Counted from the first letter of the stretch, positions 1 through 9,256 are shown. The stretch: DNA of 64,000 bases from Bdellovibrio bacteriovorus (GCF_001592755.1 NZ_LUKF01000016.1:496001-560000), one strand, 5' to 3'. The notes: generated by a model from the letters alone, not told the origin. A program made the numbers and translations.

Positions 1-810
1 GGCCGTTAAGCCCGCATGATAAAAACCAACTTGTTTGAATTTTTTTTGTAAAAGGGCCGCTGTGGTCTCTGTCACTTTGCGAGTGCCACAGTAAACGATG
101 ATTCGACCTTGCGGCGTGGACTTGATACTTTGAAGCAGCAATTCCAACTTCGCCTCTTCGTTTTCACAAAGCTCCACCTGATAATAAAGGTTCGAGCGAT
201 AAAATCCGTGAACCATGCGTTCCGGATTTTTCAAATTCAAATGCTTTGAAATATCATCCAGAACCGTCGGCGTTGCCGAGGCCGTGAGCGCAAGAATCGG
301 CACATGCGGGCAGATTTTCTTAAGGACACTTAATTGCGCATACTCTTCACGGAAATCATGCCCCCACTGTGATACACAGTGAGCTTCGTCCACCGCAAAA
401 AGAGCGATCTGACGATGTTGAATCCATTTTTGAAAGCCTTCTTTCTGAGCCCTTTCCGGCGAAAGGTACAAAACAAAGGCGCCGCCTTTATTCAACTCAG
501 CAAAAACATCGCGTTTTTCATCGTCCGATTGACCTGAGTGCAAACAGCCCGCAGGAATGCCCAGTCTTTGTAAAGACATCACTTGGTCTTTCATCAAAGC
601 TATCAAAGGTGAAATAACAATCACCAGCTTTTGAAAGTGGACAGCCGGATATTGATAACACAAAGACTTACCGCCTCCCGTAGGCAGAACGGCTAAGACG
701 TCTTTTTTTGCAAGAACCGCATCAATGATCTCTTTTTGCCCGCGACGAAATTGCGGAAGATTGAAGTATTTTTTTAGTAGATCAGATTGCGATGCCTGCT
801 GGATTTCCAT
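1..810 (-). CDS. recQ: RecQ-type ATP-dependent DNA helicase (N-terminal part, cut by window edge)
   Basis: Superfamily 2 helicase that unwinds DNA 3'-5' in recombination and repair. Reading from the ATG at 810, 270 codons stay open to the left edge. The protein shows a Q-motif-like start (FNLPQFRRGQKEII), Walker A TGGGKS at about residue 49, DEAH followed by CVSQWGHDFR (the RecQ aromatic-rich loop), motif III LTASAT, and the start of the second RecA-like domain (IIVYCGTRK). The zinc-binding, winged-helix and HRDC parts would lie to the left of the window. It is transcribed in the same direction as ftsI but is separated from it by 188 bases with a terminator, so it is probably an independent unit. 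Confidence 0.93.
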   Translation of the reverse strand, partial: MEIQQASQSDLLKKYFNLPQFRRGQKEIIDAVLAKKDVLAVLPTGGGKSLCYQYPAVHFQKLVIVISPLIALMKDQVMSLQRLGIPAGCLHSGQSDDEKRDVFAELNKGGAFVLYLSPERAQKEGFQKWIQHRQIALFAVDEAHCVSQWGHDFREEYAQLSVLKKICPHVPILALTASATPTVLDDISKHLNLKNPERMVHGFYRSNLYYQVELCENEEAKLELLLQSIKSTPQGRIIVYCGTRKVTETTAALLQKKFKQVGFYHAGLTA

Positions 811-961
811 ACCCGTGTACTTTCTGTGAAAGAGTTCTGCGAAGCAACAACAATCTGGCCTTCGCTTTGAAACTCTTCGAGCAAAGAATGAACTGGGATT
901 AGGTTTTATCTGAGGAAGAAAAGACTGACACAAGTGGCCGATGTTTGAAGAAAACTCGGAC

Positions 962-991
962 AAAAAAAGGGAAGATCTTCACAATCTTCCC
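962..991 (-). terminator. Rho-independent terminator after ftsI
   Basis: Perfect 8-bp stem GGGAAGAT/ATCTTCCC (969-976 with 84-91 of the same line) with a 7-nt loop. On the minus strand it is followed by a run of seven T, a few bases after the ftsI stop. Confidence 0.8.
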
Positions 992-998
992 TTTACTT

Positions 999-2978
999 TT
1001 ATTTCATTATAACCGTGATCTCTTTTGTTTCCGGAACCATCGATCCCGCATCGGGAATGGTATCGGCGACGACTCCCTGACCGACGAATTTCACTTTCAA
1101 GTCTTGACCGTTGATACGGCGAAGAACTTCACGTGTGGTCATGTTCTTTAAGTTCGGAACAGTTTCCCCTGTCGCCACTTCCGTGACTTTATCTAACTCT
1201 GTCGCGGTTAACACTTCTTTCGGTGGGATTTTCACAACTGGTTTAGGTTCAGCGGCAATACGACGCACCTTTTTATCAACAGTCGAAACCTCAGCCATCG
1301 GAAGTGGAGCAATACCTTCTTTGCGAACCGCATAAGAAGCCAATCGCGAGAATAACGGAGCCGCCACTGTCGCGCCATAATAAGCTTTGCGAGGAGAATC
1401 CACGGCGACGTAAATCACAAACTTGGGGTCATTTGCCGGAATGAATCCGCCGAAGCTAGAAATGTAAGCGCCTTTTAAGTAACCACGTCCGTTCGGATTG
1501 ACTTTCTGAGCCGTCCCGGTTTTTCCGCCGACCATGAAACCATCGACACGAGCGTTGCCACCCGTTCCCCCTGTCGTCGTCACCCCAACAAGCATCGCCC
1601 GCATTTGCGCCGCTTGCTCTGCCGTCAAGACACGTCGAATGGGCTTCACTTCAGTCTCTTTAAGCTCTCCTGTTTCAGCATCACGAATGCTGTGAACGAT
1701 GTACGGAGTGTTCAACACACCACCATTTGCAATGGCAGCAAAGGCATTGGCCACTTGCAAAGGAGTCGCAGAGATACCATGACCAAAAGAAATATTACTG
1801 AGCAAGTGCTGTCTCCACGGAAGAGCCTGCACCATGCCGCGCGCTTCGCCCGGAAGATCCACACCCAGTCTTTGCCCAAAGCCGAAATCTAAAAGACCTT
1901 GGCGAAGTTTGTCTGACCCCATTTTAAACGCGATCTTAGTTGTTCCGACGTTTGAAGAGACCGCAAGAATTTCACTCACTGTCAGATCTTCAAACTTTTC
2001 TTTTGTTTCAGCTTCGCGGATGATGCGATCACCGACTTTGAAGCTTCCTTTTTCACAATAAAATTTTGTATTTGGCTGAATCAATCCGTCACGCAAAGCG
2101 GCCGCGATCACGAAAGTCTTCATCGTCGAACCCGGTTCAAACGCGTCCGTCACGATTTTGTTACGACGATGCTCACCAGGAGCCTTCATTGCTTTGTTAA
2201 CATCAAAGGTCGGCGCAGAGGCCAACGCTAAAACCGCCGACGTTTTTGCTTCTAAGATCACACCCACCGCGTGATCGGCTTCGAATGTAGAAACCGCATT
2301 CGCAAGTTCACTTTCAAGTCGGTACTGAAGTTCTGAATCCACCGTCAGACGAAGTTCACTGCCTTCAGGGTTTTCAATGAACATCAAACCGTCATTGATC
2401 AAAGGACGTCCGCGGGCATCGCGCTTCACGGATACTTTCTTTTGGTTGCCCGCAAGAAGTTGATTGTAACCAAGCTCTAAACCTTCAAGCCCCTGACCTT
2501 CAATCCCCAAGAAACCCAAAGTCTGAGCCAATAAAGTTTCGTTCGGGTACACACGGCGCCACTCTTCGACAAACGAAAGACCGCGAATATCCCATGATTT
2601 AATTTCATCTGCGGTCGCTTGATCCAACATGCGCTGAATCCAAACGAAACGACGACTGCCATCTTTAATCTTCGAATACACAGATTCATAAGATTGATTT
2701 AAAGCCTTCGCTAATTTCTTTGCTGCGACTTTGCGGTTTTCGATAATTTTTGGATCGGCATAAAGAGAATAAGCCGCCGCCGACATGGCCAAGTCACGAC
2801 CATTGCTATCAACGATGGCCCCTCGGCGCGCCTGCAAAGTGACCTTGGTTTGAAACTGTCTATTTTGCAAAGAGTTTAATCTGTCATTAGGAAGGAATTG
2901 CAAGTAACCCGCACGCAGGATCAACGCCGACCACAGAACTAAAATACCTACAAAGATGATGACAATACGTGATTTCAA
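999..2978 (-). CDS. ftsI: Peptidoglycan transpeptidase, division-specific PBP3/FtsI
   Basis: Class B penicillin-binding protein that cross-links septal peptidoglycan in the periplasm. Of 659 residues, one N-terminal membrane anchor lies at about 4-24. A PBP dimerisation domain follows, then the transpeptidase domain with STMK at 284-287 (catalytic Ser), SSN at 341-343 and KTG at 486-488. A single PASTA-like domain occupies about 600-659, beginning VPNLKNMTTREVL. The gene abuts ftsL with no gap and lies in the order rsmH-ftsL-ftsI as in the dcw cluster, but murE does not follow; a terminator and recQ do. Identification rests on motifs and context and is firm. Confidence 0.95.
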   Translation of the reverse strand: MKSRIVIIFVGILVLWSALILRAGYLQFLPNDRLNSLQNRQFQTKVTLQARRGAIVDSNGRDLAMSAAAYSLYADPKIIENRKVAAKKLAKALNQSYESVYSKIKDGSRRFVWIQRMLDQATADEIKSWDIRGLSFVEEWRRVYPNETLLAQTLGFLGIEGQGLEGLELGYNQLLAGNQKKVSVKRDARGRPLINDGLMFIENPEGSELRLTVDSELQYRLESELANAVSTFEADHAVGVILEAKTSAVLALASAPTFDVNKAMKAPGEHRRNKIVTDAFEPGSTMKTFVIAAALRDGLIQPNTKFYCEKGSFKVGDRIIREAETKEKFEDLTVSEILAVSSNVGTTKIAFKMGSDKLRQGLLDFGFGQRLGVDLPGEARGMVQALPWRQHLLSNISFGHGISATPLQVANAFAAIANGGVLNTPYIVHSIRDAETGELKETEVKPIRRVLTAEQAAQMRAMLVGVTTTGGTGGNARVDGFMVGGKTGTAQKVNPNGRGYLKGAYISSFGGFIPANDPKFVIYVAVDSPRKAYYGATVAAPLFSRLASYAVRKEGIAPLPMAEVSTVDKKVRRIAAEPKPVVKIPPKEVLTATELDKVTEVATGETVPNLKNMTTREVLRRINGQDLKVKFVGQGVVADTIPDAGSMVPETKEITVIMK

Positions 2979-3323
2979 TTACAGGTCCTTTTTCGCAATG
3001 TCTTTATTCACTACTTTATCGGCTTCTTTCGTCATAGCGCCGGTCAAGTGAATGATCTGATTGGCCTGAACTTTTTTAAGTGTGAACTTTTGCTGAGCCA
3101 TCGTATCCAAAAGCTGCGGGCGTGTGATCTTCGCAAGTGCAATTTCTTTGGTGCGCTTTTCTTCCCACACTTTTTTATGCTCGCGAGTCAGTTTCAAAAC
3201 GCTATAGCCCATGCGACGTTCTTCCATTTGCAGGAAGACGATGGAAAACAAAGTAAAGATGATAACCAGAATGCTAAAAAAAGGTTTTAGCTGCCTAAAG
3301 TTTTCCGAGCTCATCCTGAGCAC
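2979..3323 (-). CDS. ftsL: FtsL-like cell division protein
   Basis: Small bitopic protein (114 aa): short cytoplasmic start, one membrane helix at about 14-33 (FFSILVIIFTLFSIVFLQM), then a periplasmic coiled-coil-like stretch. Sequence alone would not name it, because FtsL diverges fast, but size, topology and position between rsmH and ftsI are those of FtsL, the FtsB/FtsQ partner that activates FtsWI. It overlaps the end of rsmH by 29 bp and is followed at once by ftsI, so translational coupling is likely. The start could also be the Met three codons further in. Confidence 0.8.
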   Translation of the reverse strand: MLRMSSENFRQLKPFFSILVIIFTLFSIVFLQMEERRMGYSVLKLTREHKKVWEEKRTKEIALAKITRPQLLDTMAQQKFTLKKVQANQIIHLTGAMTKEADKVVNKDIAKKDL

Positions 3324-4281
3324 TCCTCTCGAAGACTCTCAACTTCGCAGAACGCGAGCGAGAGTTTTTGTCACACTCTTCCTGAGTGGGAACGATCACT
3401 TTTTTATAAACGGATCTACCTAGATCTTCCGCCTCTTTGAAGATGTTTTTCACAATACGATCTTCTAAAGAATGGAAAGAAATGACGGCCAAACGGCCAC
3501 CGGGATTTAAAGCTTTCATCATCGCAGGCAAAGCTTGTTCGACAACTTCCAGTTCCGAATTCACTGCCAGGCGCAAAGCCATAAAATATTTTGTAGCGGG
3601 ATGATGACCTTTGATCTGCCAGCCATCAACGCGTTCAATGAGGCCCGCAAGCTGACTGGTTGATTGGAATGCTTTGGTTTTGCGATCGTTAACAATCGCG
3701 CGTACGACACGAGCCGGACGATACACTTCGCCGTACTCTCTGAAGATTCGAATGAGTTCATCCTCTGAAGCCGTATTCACAAGCATCTCTGCTGTCATTC
3801 CTTGTTGCTGATTCATTCGCATATCTAGGGGGCCATCGTGATAAAAACTAAAGCCTCGTTCGGCCTGGTCTAATTGCGGAGAGCTCACACCTAGATCTAA
3901 GAGCATCATATCAAAGTTATTTAGATTATGTTCTGAAAATTGAGAGAAATTTCCATGTATTATCTTTAACTGGCCCTGCTCGACTTCCGTCTGGAAGCGC
4001 GTTTTCGCGTAACCAATCGCTGCTAGATCTTGGTCCATGACCGTGGCTTTCATCTGGGGAATCACATAGCGCATGGCCGAGTAGTGACCTCCACGTCCAA
4101 AAGTTCCATCGAAGTACGTTGGACTTTCTTTTTCGCGATAAGGATAAAAGGCGGCTAACACTTCTTGCAGCAAAACGGGATAATGCTCAGGCGAGAACTC
4201 AAAAGGCAGCTCGACTTTGGGCGGGATCACTTCTTCTTTGATCTCTACTCTTTCGCCGGATTTCGGTTTGTACTTTTTCAT
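3295..4281 (-). CDS. rsmH: 16S rRNA (cytosine1402-N4)-methyltransferase RsmH (MraW)
   Basis: SAM-dependent methyltransferase acting on C1402 of 16S rRNA. Motifs seen: DGTFGRGGH at residues 58-66 (SAM loop), DLGVSSPQLD and DMRMNQQQG, and the C-terminal VISFHSLEDR typical of the family. The frame opens further upstream with a TTG at 4353, but the ATG at 4281 has a purine-rich GAGAG just before it and gives a normal length of 328 aa. First gene of the rsmH-ftsL-ftsI block; no mraZ is found upstream, where a divergent gene starts at 4378. Confidence 0.93.
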   Translation of the reverse strand: MKKYKPKSGERVEIKEEVIPPKVELPFEFSPEHYPVLLQEVLAAFYPYREKESPTYFDGTFGRGGHYSAMRYVIPQMKATVMDQDLAAIGYAKTRFQTEVEQGQLKIIHGNFSQFSEHNLNNFDMMLLDLGVSSPQLDQAERGFSFYHDGPLDMRMNQQQGMTAEMLVNTASEDELIRIFREYGEVYRPARVVRAIVNDRKTKAFQSTSQLAGLIERVDGWQIKGHHPATKYFMALRLAVNSELEVVEQALPAMMKALNPGGRLAVISFHSLEDRIVKNIFKEAEDLGRSVYKKVIVPTQEECDKNSRSRSAKLRVFERSAQDELGKL

Positions 4282-4377
4282 AGCTGCGGACTCTCTGATC
4301 TGTAAGGAATTCCCGTGAGATTTCAAGGTATGAATTATTCTATTGAGCGTCAAGTCGCTTTGTCTTAACCTGATTTT

Positions 4378-5412
4378 ATGTTAATCAACTGTCCACGGTG
4401 TGGATTCCAGCAACCGAAAGATAAATACTGCGCGCAGTGTGGCGTCGATATGGAGAACTTCAAACCTGCGACACCTCCTATGTGGAAACGGGTTTTTGGA
4501 AATCCTTTGGTTCAACTTTCACTTTTGGTGGCGGTTGCGGGTGGCGTGGGAATCAGCCTTTACCAAAAAGGTCAGCAGAATCTTGAACGCCGGGTGAGTT
4601 ATCTTAAATCCACGGTTCAAATTAATCCTTCTTCAAACACTTCCGTGGCCTCTTTAGCGGAAGCCGTGGATTCAGAACCTACAGAACAGGCCTCTCAAGA
4701 GCCCGCAGATATGGCTTCCGATAATGATGCAACGGACGGTACGGTGAGTGCGTTTAAGGTCGCTCCCGCTGCTGGGGCAAACCCAACGGCTACGGCGACT
4801 CCGTCTCCCTCTGCCACTGAAAAATCGGCACGCGCGGGCGCTAAAGATGGTTCTCACTTGGTGGTGTATTACGCGGAAGTAGGACGAGGCAGTTTAAACG
4901 CCATCATGGGGGCCAGCCGTAGCACGGGGCAGTTCATGAACTTCAATGACTACGTAGCAGGTATTCTTCCAACCGTTGATTCGAATATCAATCGCCCTCA
5001 GATCACTATTCTTCACAAAGAAGATCGTGCTTTAGATGGTGCTCGCACTTTACAGTGGTCTTATTCAATTAAAGACCGCAGAGACCCTTCCGTAGAAATC
5101 GGTCTGACAACTTTTTTTGAAATCAGTGAAATCGAAGGCAACACGCTTCGCGGAAATTTGGAGATTCAAAGAACTTGGAAAGACCCCACACCTTCGGGAA
5201 CTTTCGAAGTGCAACGCAAATCTTTCCCCGCGATTTTCGAAATCGGTGGCCGCACAGGATTTTTCTTAGCGGGCGTCATGCCGCCGCACTCGAATCTTGA
5301 AAACGAAGACGAACTAACAGCCATTGATGTTTTCAAAATTTTGCGTTCGCCGCGCTTCAGAGCCGGTGACAGCGAGTTTGTGATTTTCATCGAGTTCGTT
5401 AAAGGCAACTAA
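4378..5412 (+). CDS. Zinc-ribbon membrane-anchored protein of unknown function
   Basis: 344 aa. An N-terminal zinc ribbon has two CxxC knuckles (CPRCG at residues 5-9 and CAQCG at 18-22). One membrane helix lies at about 44-61. A Ser/Thr/Pro/Ala-rich linker runs to about 155, then a folded region of about 185 residues rich in beta-type sequence that I do not recognise. Topology suggests the ribbon in the cytoplasm and the large domain in the periplasm. It is divergent from rsmH (start codons 96 bp apart) and 16 bp before the uracil phosphoribosyltransferase gene, so it may share that transcript. Confidence 0.75.
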   Translation: MLINCPRCGFQQPKDKYCAQCGVDMENFKPATPPMWKRVFGNPLVQLSLLVAVAGGVGISLYQKGQQNLERRVSYLKSTVQINPSSNTSVASLAEAVDSEPTEQASQEPADMASDNDATDGTVSAFKVAPAAGANPTATATPSPSATEKSARAGAKDGSHLVVYYAEVGRGSLNAIMGASRSTGQFMNFNDYVAGILPTVDSNINRPQITILHKEDRALDGARTLQWSYSIKDRRDPSVEIGLTTFFEISEIEGNTLRGNLEIQRTWKDPTPSGTFEVQRKSFPAIFEIGGRTGFFLAGVMPPHSNLENEDELTAIDVFKILRSPRFRAGDSEFVIFIEFVKGN

Positions 5413-5428
5413 TCACCAAAGGTCATTT

Positions 5429-6217
5429 ATGGGATTTCATCAGGAACTGGGACACAAATACGGGTCTCAGGTGCACATCATTGACAGTCCTTTTCTGAGT
5501 GGTCTTCTAGCCCGCTTGTGCTCTCCGGACTGCTATCAACCCGAAATCAACCGCATCGTGGAAGTGCTTTACACTCACTTGATATCTATCATCATGAACA
5601 ATGAATTTAAGTTGGAAAACTTCACGCAGCCCACGCGTATGACGGATGTTCATCCCGATAAAAAGCTTCAGGGCGTGCGTCTGTCGGCAGAGCAAAAGGC
5701 AGTCAGTGTGAACCTGGCACGTGCGGGTACTTACCCCAGCCATATTTGCTACAATGCTCTGCATTTTTCCTTAAAACCGCAGAACGTCCGCCAAGATCAT
5801 ATCTTTGCGGCGCGGGTGACGAACAACAAGGACAAGGTCACGGGAGCCGAGTTCGGCGGTATGAAAATCGGGGGTGATGTGAAAGACGCCCATGTCATTT
5901 TCCCCGACCCGATGGGTGCCACGGGCAATACAATGATTACCGCTGTGGACCACTATAAGACCCATATCGAAGGTCCCGCGAAAAAGTTTATCGCGTTAAA
6001 CCTGATTGTAACCCCTGAATATTTGAAGAATGTTCTCACCGCCCACCCTGATGTCGTGATCTATGCCTTAAGGCTTGACCGAGGACTGTCTTCTGCGGCA
6101 GTTTTAGAGGCTATTCCTGGGGAATTTTGGGATCAAGAGCGCGGCCTGAACGATAAACAATACATCGTGCCTGGCGGCGGCGGCTTTGGCGAGATCATGA
6201 ACAACTCTTTTGTGTAG
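5429..6217 (+). CDS. upp: Uracil phosphoribosyltransferase-like protein
   Basis: Probable pyrimidine salvage enzyme (uracil + PRPP to UMP). The PRPP-binding loop reads FPDPMGATGNTM, matching the DPMxATG loop of Upp, and the C-terminus (YIVPGGGGFGEI) resembles the uracil-binding end YIVPGLGDAGD. At 262 aa it is about 50 longer than typical Upp because of an N-terminal extension (SPFLSGLLARLCSPDCYQ). The next gene, hpt, is 16 bp away and also a salvage phosphoribosyltransferase, so the two form a nucleobase salvage operon. Substrate specificity is inferred; the modified C-terminal loop leaves some doubt. Confidence 0.75.
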   Translation: MGFHQELGHKYGSQVHIIDSPFLSGLLARLCSPDCYQPEINRIVEVLYTHLISIIMNNEFKLENFTQPTRMTDVHPDKKLQGVRLSAEQKAVSVNLARAGTYPSHICYNALHFSLKPQNVRQDHIFAARVTNNKDKVTGAEFGGMKIGGDVKDAHVIFPDPMGATGNTMITAVDHYKTHIEGPAKKFIALNLIVTPEYLKNVLTAHPDVVIYALRLDRGLSSAAVLEAIPGEFWDQERGLNDKQYIVPGGGGFGEIMNNSFV

Positions 6218-6233
6218 ATATGGAGAGAGCACT

Positions 6234-6764
6234 ATGACAAACCTTTCACTGAAACCTTACATCACTGAAGAACAAATTCAGGCAAAAGTAAAAGAGTTGG
6301 GCGAGACTCTTTCTAAGAAATTTAAAAATGAAAAAGTTGTCGCAGTCTGCGTTTTGAAGGGTTCTTTCATGTTCTACTCTGACTTGATCCGCAACATCAA
6401 TGCAGACATCACTTGTGAATTCTTTGGCGTGGCTTCGTACCATGGTGGAACTTCTTCTTCTGGTGAAGTGAAAGTAACATTGGACTTGGCAAGCCCGGTT
6501 GAAAACTGCCACGTGATTCTGGTTGAAGACATCATCGATACGGGTCTGACGATGAACTACTTGAAAAACGCGATCCTATCACGCAAACCAAAAAGCCTGA
6601 CAACAGTATCACTTTTAGAAAAGCCGGATGCTTTAAAAGTAAAATGTGAAATCGATCATGTTGGCTTCAAGATTCCAAACGATTTCGTTGTTGGTTACGG
6701 CTTGGATTACCAAGGTTACTACCGCAACCTTCCTTACATTGCGCAAGTTCAAAACTTCCAGTAA
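6234..6764 (+). CDS. hpt: Hypoxanthine(-guanine) phosphoribosyltransferase
   Basis: Purine salvage: converts hypoxanthine (and probably guanine) with PRPP to IMP/GMP. 176 aa, usual family size. The PRPP loop VEDIIDTGLT is at 97-106, and the flexible loop region contains SYHGGTSSSG. The frame opens at a TTG at 6210, but the ATG at 6234 follows a good GGAGAG ribosome-binding site and is preferred. Second gene of the salvage pair, followed by a strong terminator. Confidence 0.93.
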   Translation: MTNLSLKPYITEEQIQAKVKELGETLSKKFKNEKVVAVCVLKGSFMFYSDLIRNINADITCEFFGVASYHGGTSSSGEVKVTLDLASPVENCHVILVEDIIDTGLTMNYLKNAILSRKPKSLTTVSLLEKPDALKVKCEIDHVGFKIPNDFVVGYGLDYQGYYRNLPYIAQVQNFQ

Positions 6765-6785
6765 TTCATCACTAAAAGTGATTTC

Positions 6786-6812
6786 AAAAAGGGAGCCTTG
6801 GCTCCCTTTTTT
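6786..6812 (+). terminator. Rho-independent terminator after hpt
   Basis: GGGAGC-CTTG-GCTCCC hairpin flanked by A and T runs, 22 bases after the hpt stop. Confidence 0.9.
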
Positions 6813-6902
6813 ATTTTGTTAATTCGCAAAGCCCCGTTTGCATCTCAACAACCCTTCCCCTTGAAACATGACCACTCAAAGGCTCAGGCTAAAATCATCT
6901 TC

Positions 6903-7517
6903 ATGGTTGAAGCAGGCGCCCCGACACGGTATCTAGTTTGTGAAGTTTGTGGCTATCATATGCCAGTGCCTGTGCATGTGCGCGCGACGATTATCTGCGA
7001 TCGCTGTGGCAGTCGTAATACGCGACTGAATCCTAAATCCACAAAGCTGACGGCGGCTTTTTCCTTTACGGCCTTGATTCTTTATCTTCCCGCTAACTTC
7101 TTTCCATTTATGACTTTGGAAATCTATGGAAATCGTACGACATCGACAATTTGGAGCGGGATCGTTCAGCTTTCGGATACGGGATATTGGCCCATCGCCA
7201 TCATCGTTTTTTTAGCAAGTATTTTGATTCCGCTCATGAAACTGATCGTTCTGTTTTACTTGGCCGCCACCGCCAAAAACAATCAGAATCCGCGTTTTAA
7301 AACCACTCTTTATCACATCGTAGAAGCCATCGGACGGTGGTCGATGTTGGATATTTTCTTATTGGCAGTTTTAGTGGCCGTCATGAAATTAGGAAATCTT
7401 GCAGAGGTTCGTCCTGAAGCAGGTTCCATCATGTTTTTACTTGTCGTGATATTTACAATGCTCGCCTCGGCGTATTTTGATCCACAAATGTTATGGGAAA
7501 GAGAAAGTGATGACTGA
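6903..7517 (+). CDS. pqiA: PqiA/LetA-type integral membrane protein
   Basis: Inner-membrane partner of MCE lipid-transport proteins. Near the N-terminus two CxxC pairs (CEVCGYH and CDRCGS) form the rubredoxin-like metal site of the PqiA family, followed by about four membrane helices (for example SILIPLMKLIVLFYL). About 204 aa, a single PqiA repeat, roughly half the length of E. coli PqiA. The frame opens at a TTG within the upstream terminator, so I use the ATG at 6903, although no clear ribosome-binding site precedes it. It overlaps pqiB by 8 bp, so they are coupled. Confidence 0.82.
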   Translation: MVEAGAPTRYLVCEVCGYHMPVPVHVRATIICDRCGSRNTRLNPKSTKLTAAFSFTALILYLPANFFPFMTLEIYGNRTTSTIWSGIVQLSDTGYWPIAIIVFLASILIPLMKLIVLFYLAATAKNNQNPRFKTTLYHIVEAIGRWSMLDIFLLAVLVAVMKLGNLAEVRPEAGSIMFLLVVIFTMLASAYFDPQMLWERESDD

Positions 7518-8367
7518 AACAGCCACCGAACAAAAAGTGAAAGCCCTGAAAGCCGGATGGTATATCTGGCTTTTCCCCGCGTTTGCGATTGCCATTTCCG
7601 CTTGGCTTTTTTGGGACTATTGGCAACAAAGAGGTCCGCATATCAAAATATCTTTCGAGGACGGATCTCAAATCCAGCCAGGGAAAACACAGATTCGCTA
7701 TCGTGGGGTGACTATTGGTGACGTACAAAAGGTCACTATTTCCGAAAACAAAAAAGATGTGATCGCCCACGCTGTCTTACAAAAACACGCCGAAGAATTT
7801 GCCGTTGCGGGAACGCGCTTCTGGCTGGTGACTCCGAAGGTCAGCTTGCAAGGTGTTTCCGGATTAGAAACTTTGATCGAAGGCGCCTACATTTCTGTCG
7901 ATCCTGGAAAAATCGGTGGAGAACTAAAAACAGAATTTAAAGGTAAAGAAGGAGGCGAGTCCAAAGATCCACTTGAAGACACCAGCACTTATCAATTGGA
8001 AACAAGTGACTTAGGATCCGTCAGCTCTGGAGATTCTGTGACCTTCAGAGGAATGAAAATCGGCACCGTAACCAAAGAAACTTTGTCTAAAACAGGTCAA
8101 ACCGTTCTTTTGCAAATCAATATTTTAAATCGTTACGTCCGAGTTGTCAGAACGAACACTGTTTTCTGGCGCTCTTCAGGTATTAGCGCGAAGTTGGGTT
8201 TATTTAAATCCGAATTAAAAATTGACGCTCTTGATACCGTTCTTCGCGGAGGCATCGAACTTGCGACCCCCTCCCCGGCGGGAGAAATTGCGAAGGCTCA
8301 GACGAAATTTCCATTACAGGCCGATCCGCCTAAAGAATTTGAAAAATGGAACACGGTTTTAGAATAA
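7510..8367 (+). CDS. pqiB: MCE-domain protein, compact PqiB type
   Basis: 285 aa. One N-terminal membrane helix (GWYIWLFPAFAIAISAWLFW) is followed by two MCE domains, each with the typical YRGVTIGDV or FRGMKIGTV core. MCE proteins form hexameric rings or tubes that carry phospholipids across the periplasm. E. coli PqiB has three MCE domains and over 540 residues, so this is a short version; no PqiC lipoprotein follows. The ATG at 7510 lies inside the end of pqiA and is preceded by GGGAAAGAG; an earlier in-frame start at 7477 is less likely. Confidence 0.87.
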   Translation: MTETATEQKVKALKAGWYIWLFPAFAIAISAWLFWDYWQQRGPHIKISFEDGSQIQPGKTQIRYRGVTIGDVQKVTISENKKDVIAHAVLQKHAEEFAVAGTRFWLVTPKVSLQGVSGLETLIEGAYISVDPGKIGGELKTEFKGKEGGESKDPLEDTSTYQLETSDLGSVSSGDSVTFRGMKIGTVTKETLSKTGQTVLLQINILNRYVRVVRTNTVFWRSSGISAKLGLFKSELKIDALDTVLRGGIELATPSPAGEIAKAQTKFPLQADPPKEFEKWNTVLE

Positions 8368-8395
8368 AAAAAGGGGCCGAGGAGCCCCTTTTTGT
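8368..8395. terminator. Bidirectional terminator between pqiB and pirin gene
   Basis: GGGGC/GCCCC hairpin flanked by A-run on the left and T-run on the right, serving the two convergent genes. Confidence 0.8.
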
Positions 8396-9096
8396 TAACG
8401 AAGATCAAAGAACAAAAATTCCGTTTCTTTATTAGCTTTAATATTCAACATCGTTTCATTTTCGATCGCCAAAGCGTCCCCCGATTTTAAAATCGTCCCG
8501 TTGACGACAAGCTCCCCTTCCGCCAATTGCACATAAGCACCACGGCCGGGACGAAGAGAGACCTGTTGTTCCACTCCAGGTTCAAAGATCGCGGCATAAA
8601 GATCCACATCTTGATTTATTTTCTGACTATCCCCACGCCCATCTTTCGAAACCAAAAGCTTCAACTGATTTAGTTTTTGTTCGCGCGTAAAGGACTGTTG
8701 CGTGTAACCGGGCTTGGCCCCGACGACATCAGGTAAAATCCAAATTTGAAAAAGCTGAAGCTCTTCACTGTCTGAAGGATTGTATTCACTATGACGAATG
8801 CCCGTGCCCGCGTGCATGGTTTGAATTTCGCCGGCTTTGATTTCTCCGACATTTCCTAGGCTGTCTTTATGTGCCACCTTTCCTTTGAGGACATAGGTGA
8901 TGATCTCCATATCTTTATGCGGATGGGCTGGAAAGCCCGCCGATTTCGCGATCCAATCTTGATTGATCACGCGAATGTCCCGAAAACCCATAAATTGAGG
9001 ATCGTAATACTCGCTAAATGAAAAGGAATGGCGTGATTTCAGCCAACCGCCAAATTCTGCATAGCCTCTGTCTTCGGATTTACGTAAATACATCAT
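8395..9096 (-). CDS. Pirin family protein (YhaK/quercetinase-like bicupin)
   Basis: 233 aa, full pirin length. Metal-ligand motifs of the N-terminal cupin are present: HPHKDMEIITYV (two His, Glu) and HAGTGIRHSE. YhaK-type pirins bind iron or nickel, and some oxidise quercetin; the physiological role is unknown in most bacteria. The start follows AAGGGG on the minus strand. Single gene, convergent with pqiB and divergent from thyA. Confidence 0.9.
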   Translation of the reverse strand: MMYLRKSEDRGYAEFGGWLKSRHSFSFSEYYDPQFMGFRDIRVINQDWIAKSAGFPAHPHKDMEIITYVLKGKVAHKDSLGNVGEIKAGEIQTMHAGTGIRHSEYNPSDSEELQLFQIWILPDVVGAKPGYTQQSFTREQKLNQLKLLVSKDGRGDSQKINQDVDLYAAIFEPGVEQQVSLRPGRGAYVQLAEGELVVNGTILKSGDALAIENETMLNIKANKETEFLFFDLR

Positions 9097-9256
9097 ATTA
9101 GGCCCCTTTTCTCTTCATAAGATGTGCATGAAATAGGCAATGGCAAGCCCTCATGACACGATACAAAACAATGGTCCCATGCGATATGCCGTATTTCCAT
9201 AGACAAAAAAGACGGGTTCAAAAATACTGTCATTGGGCACCTCTCAGGGAGGATCG

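Noticed and set aside
4282-4353. TTG-initiated extension of rsmH
   Set aside because: No ribosome-binding site; the extra 24 residues are absent from normal RsmH and the ATG at 4281 fits better.
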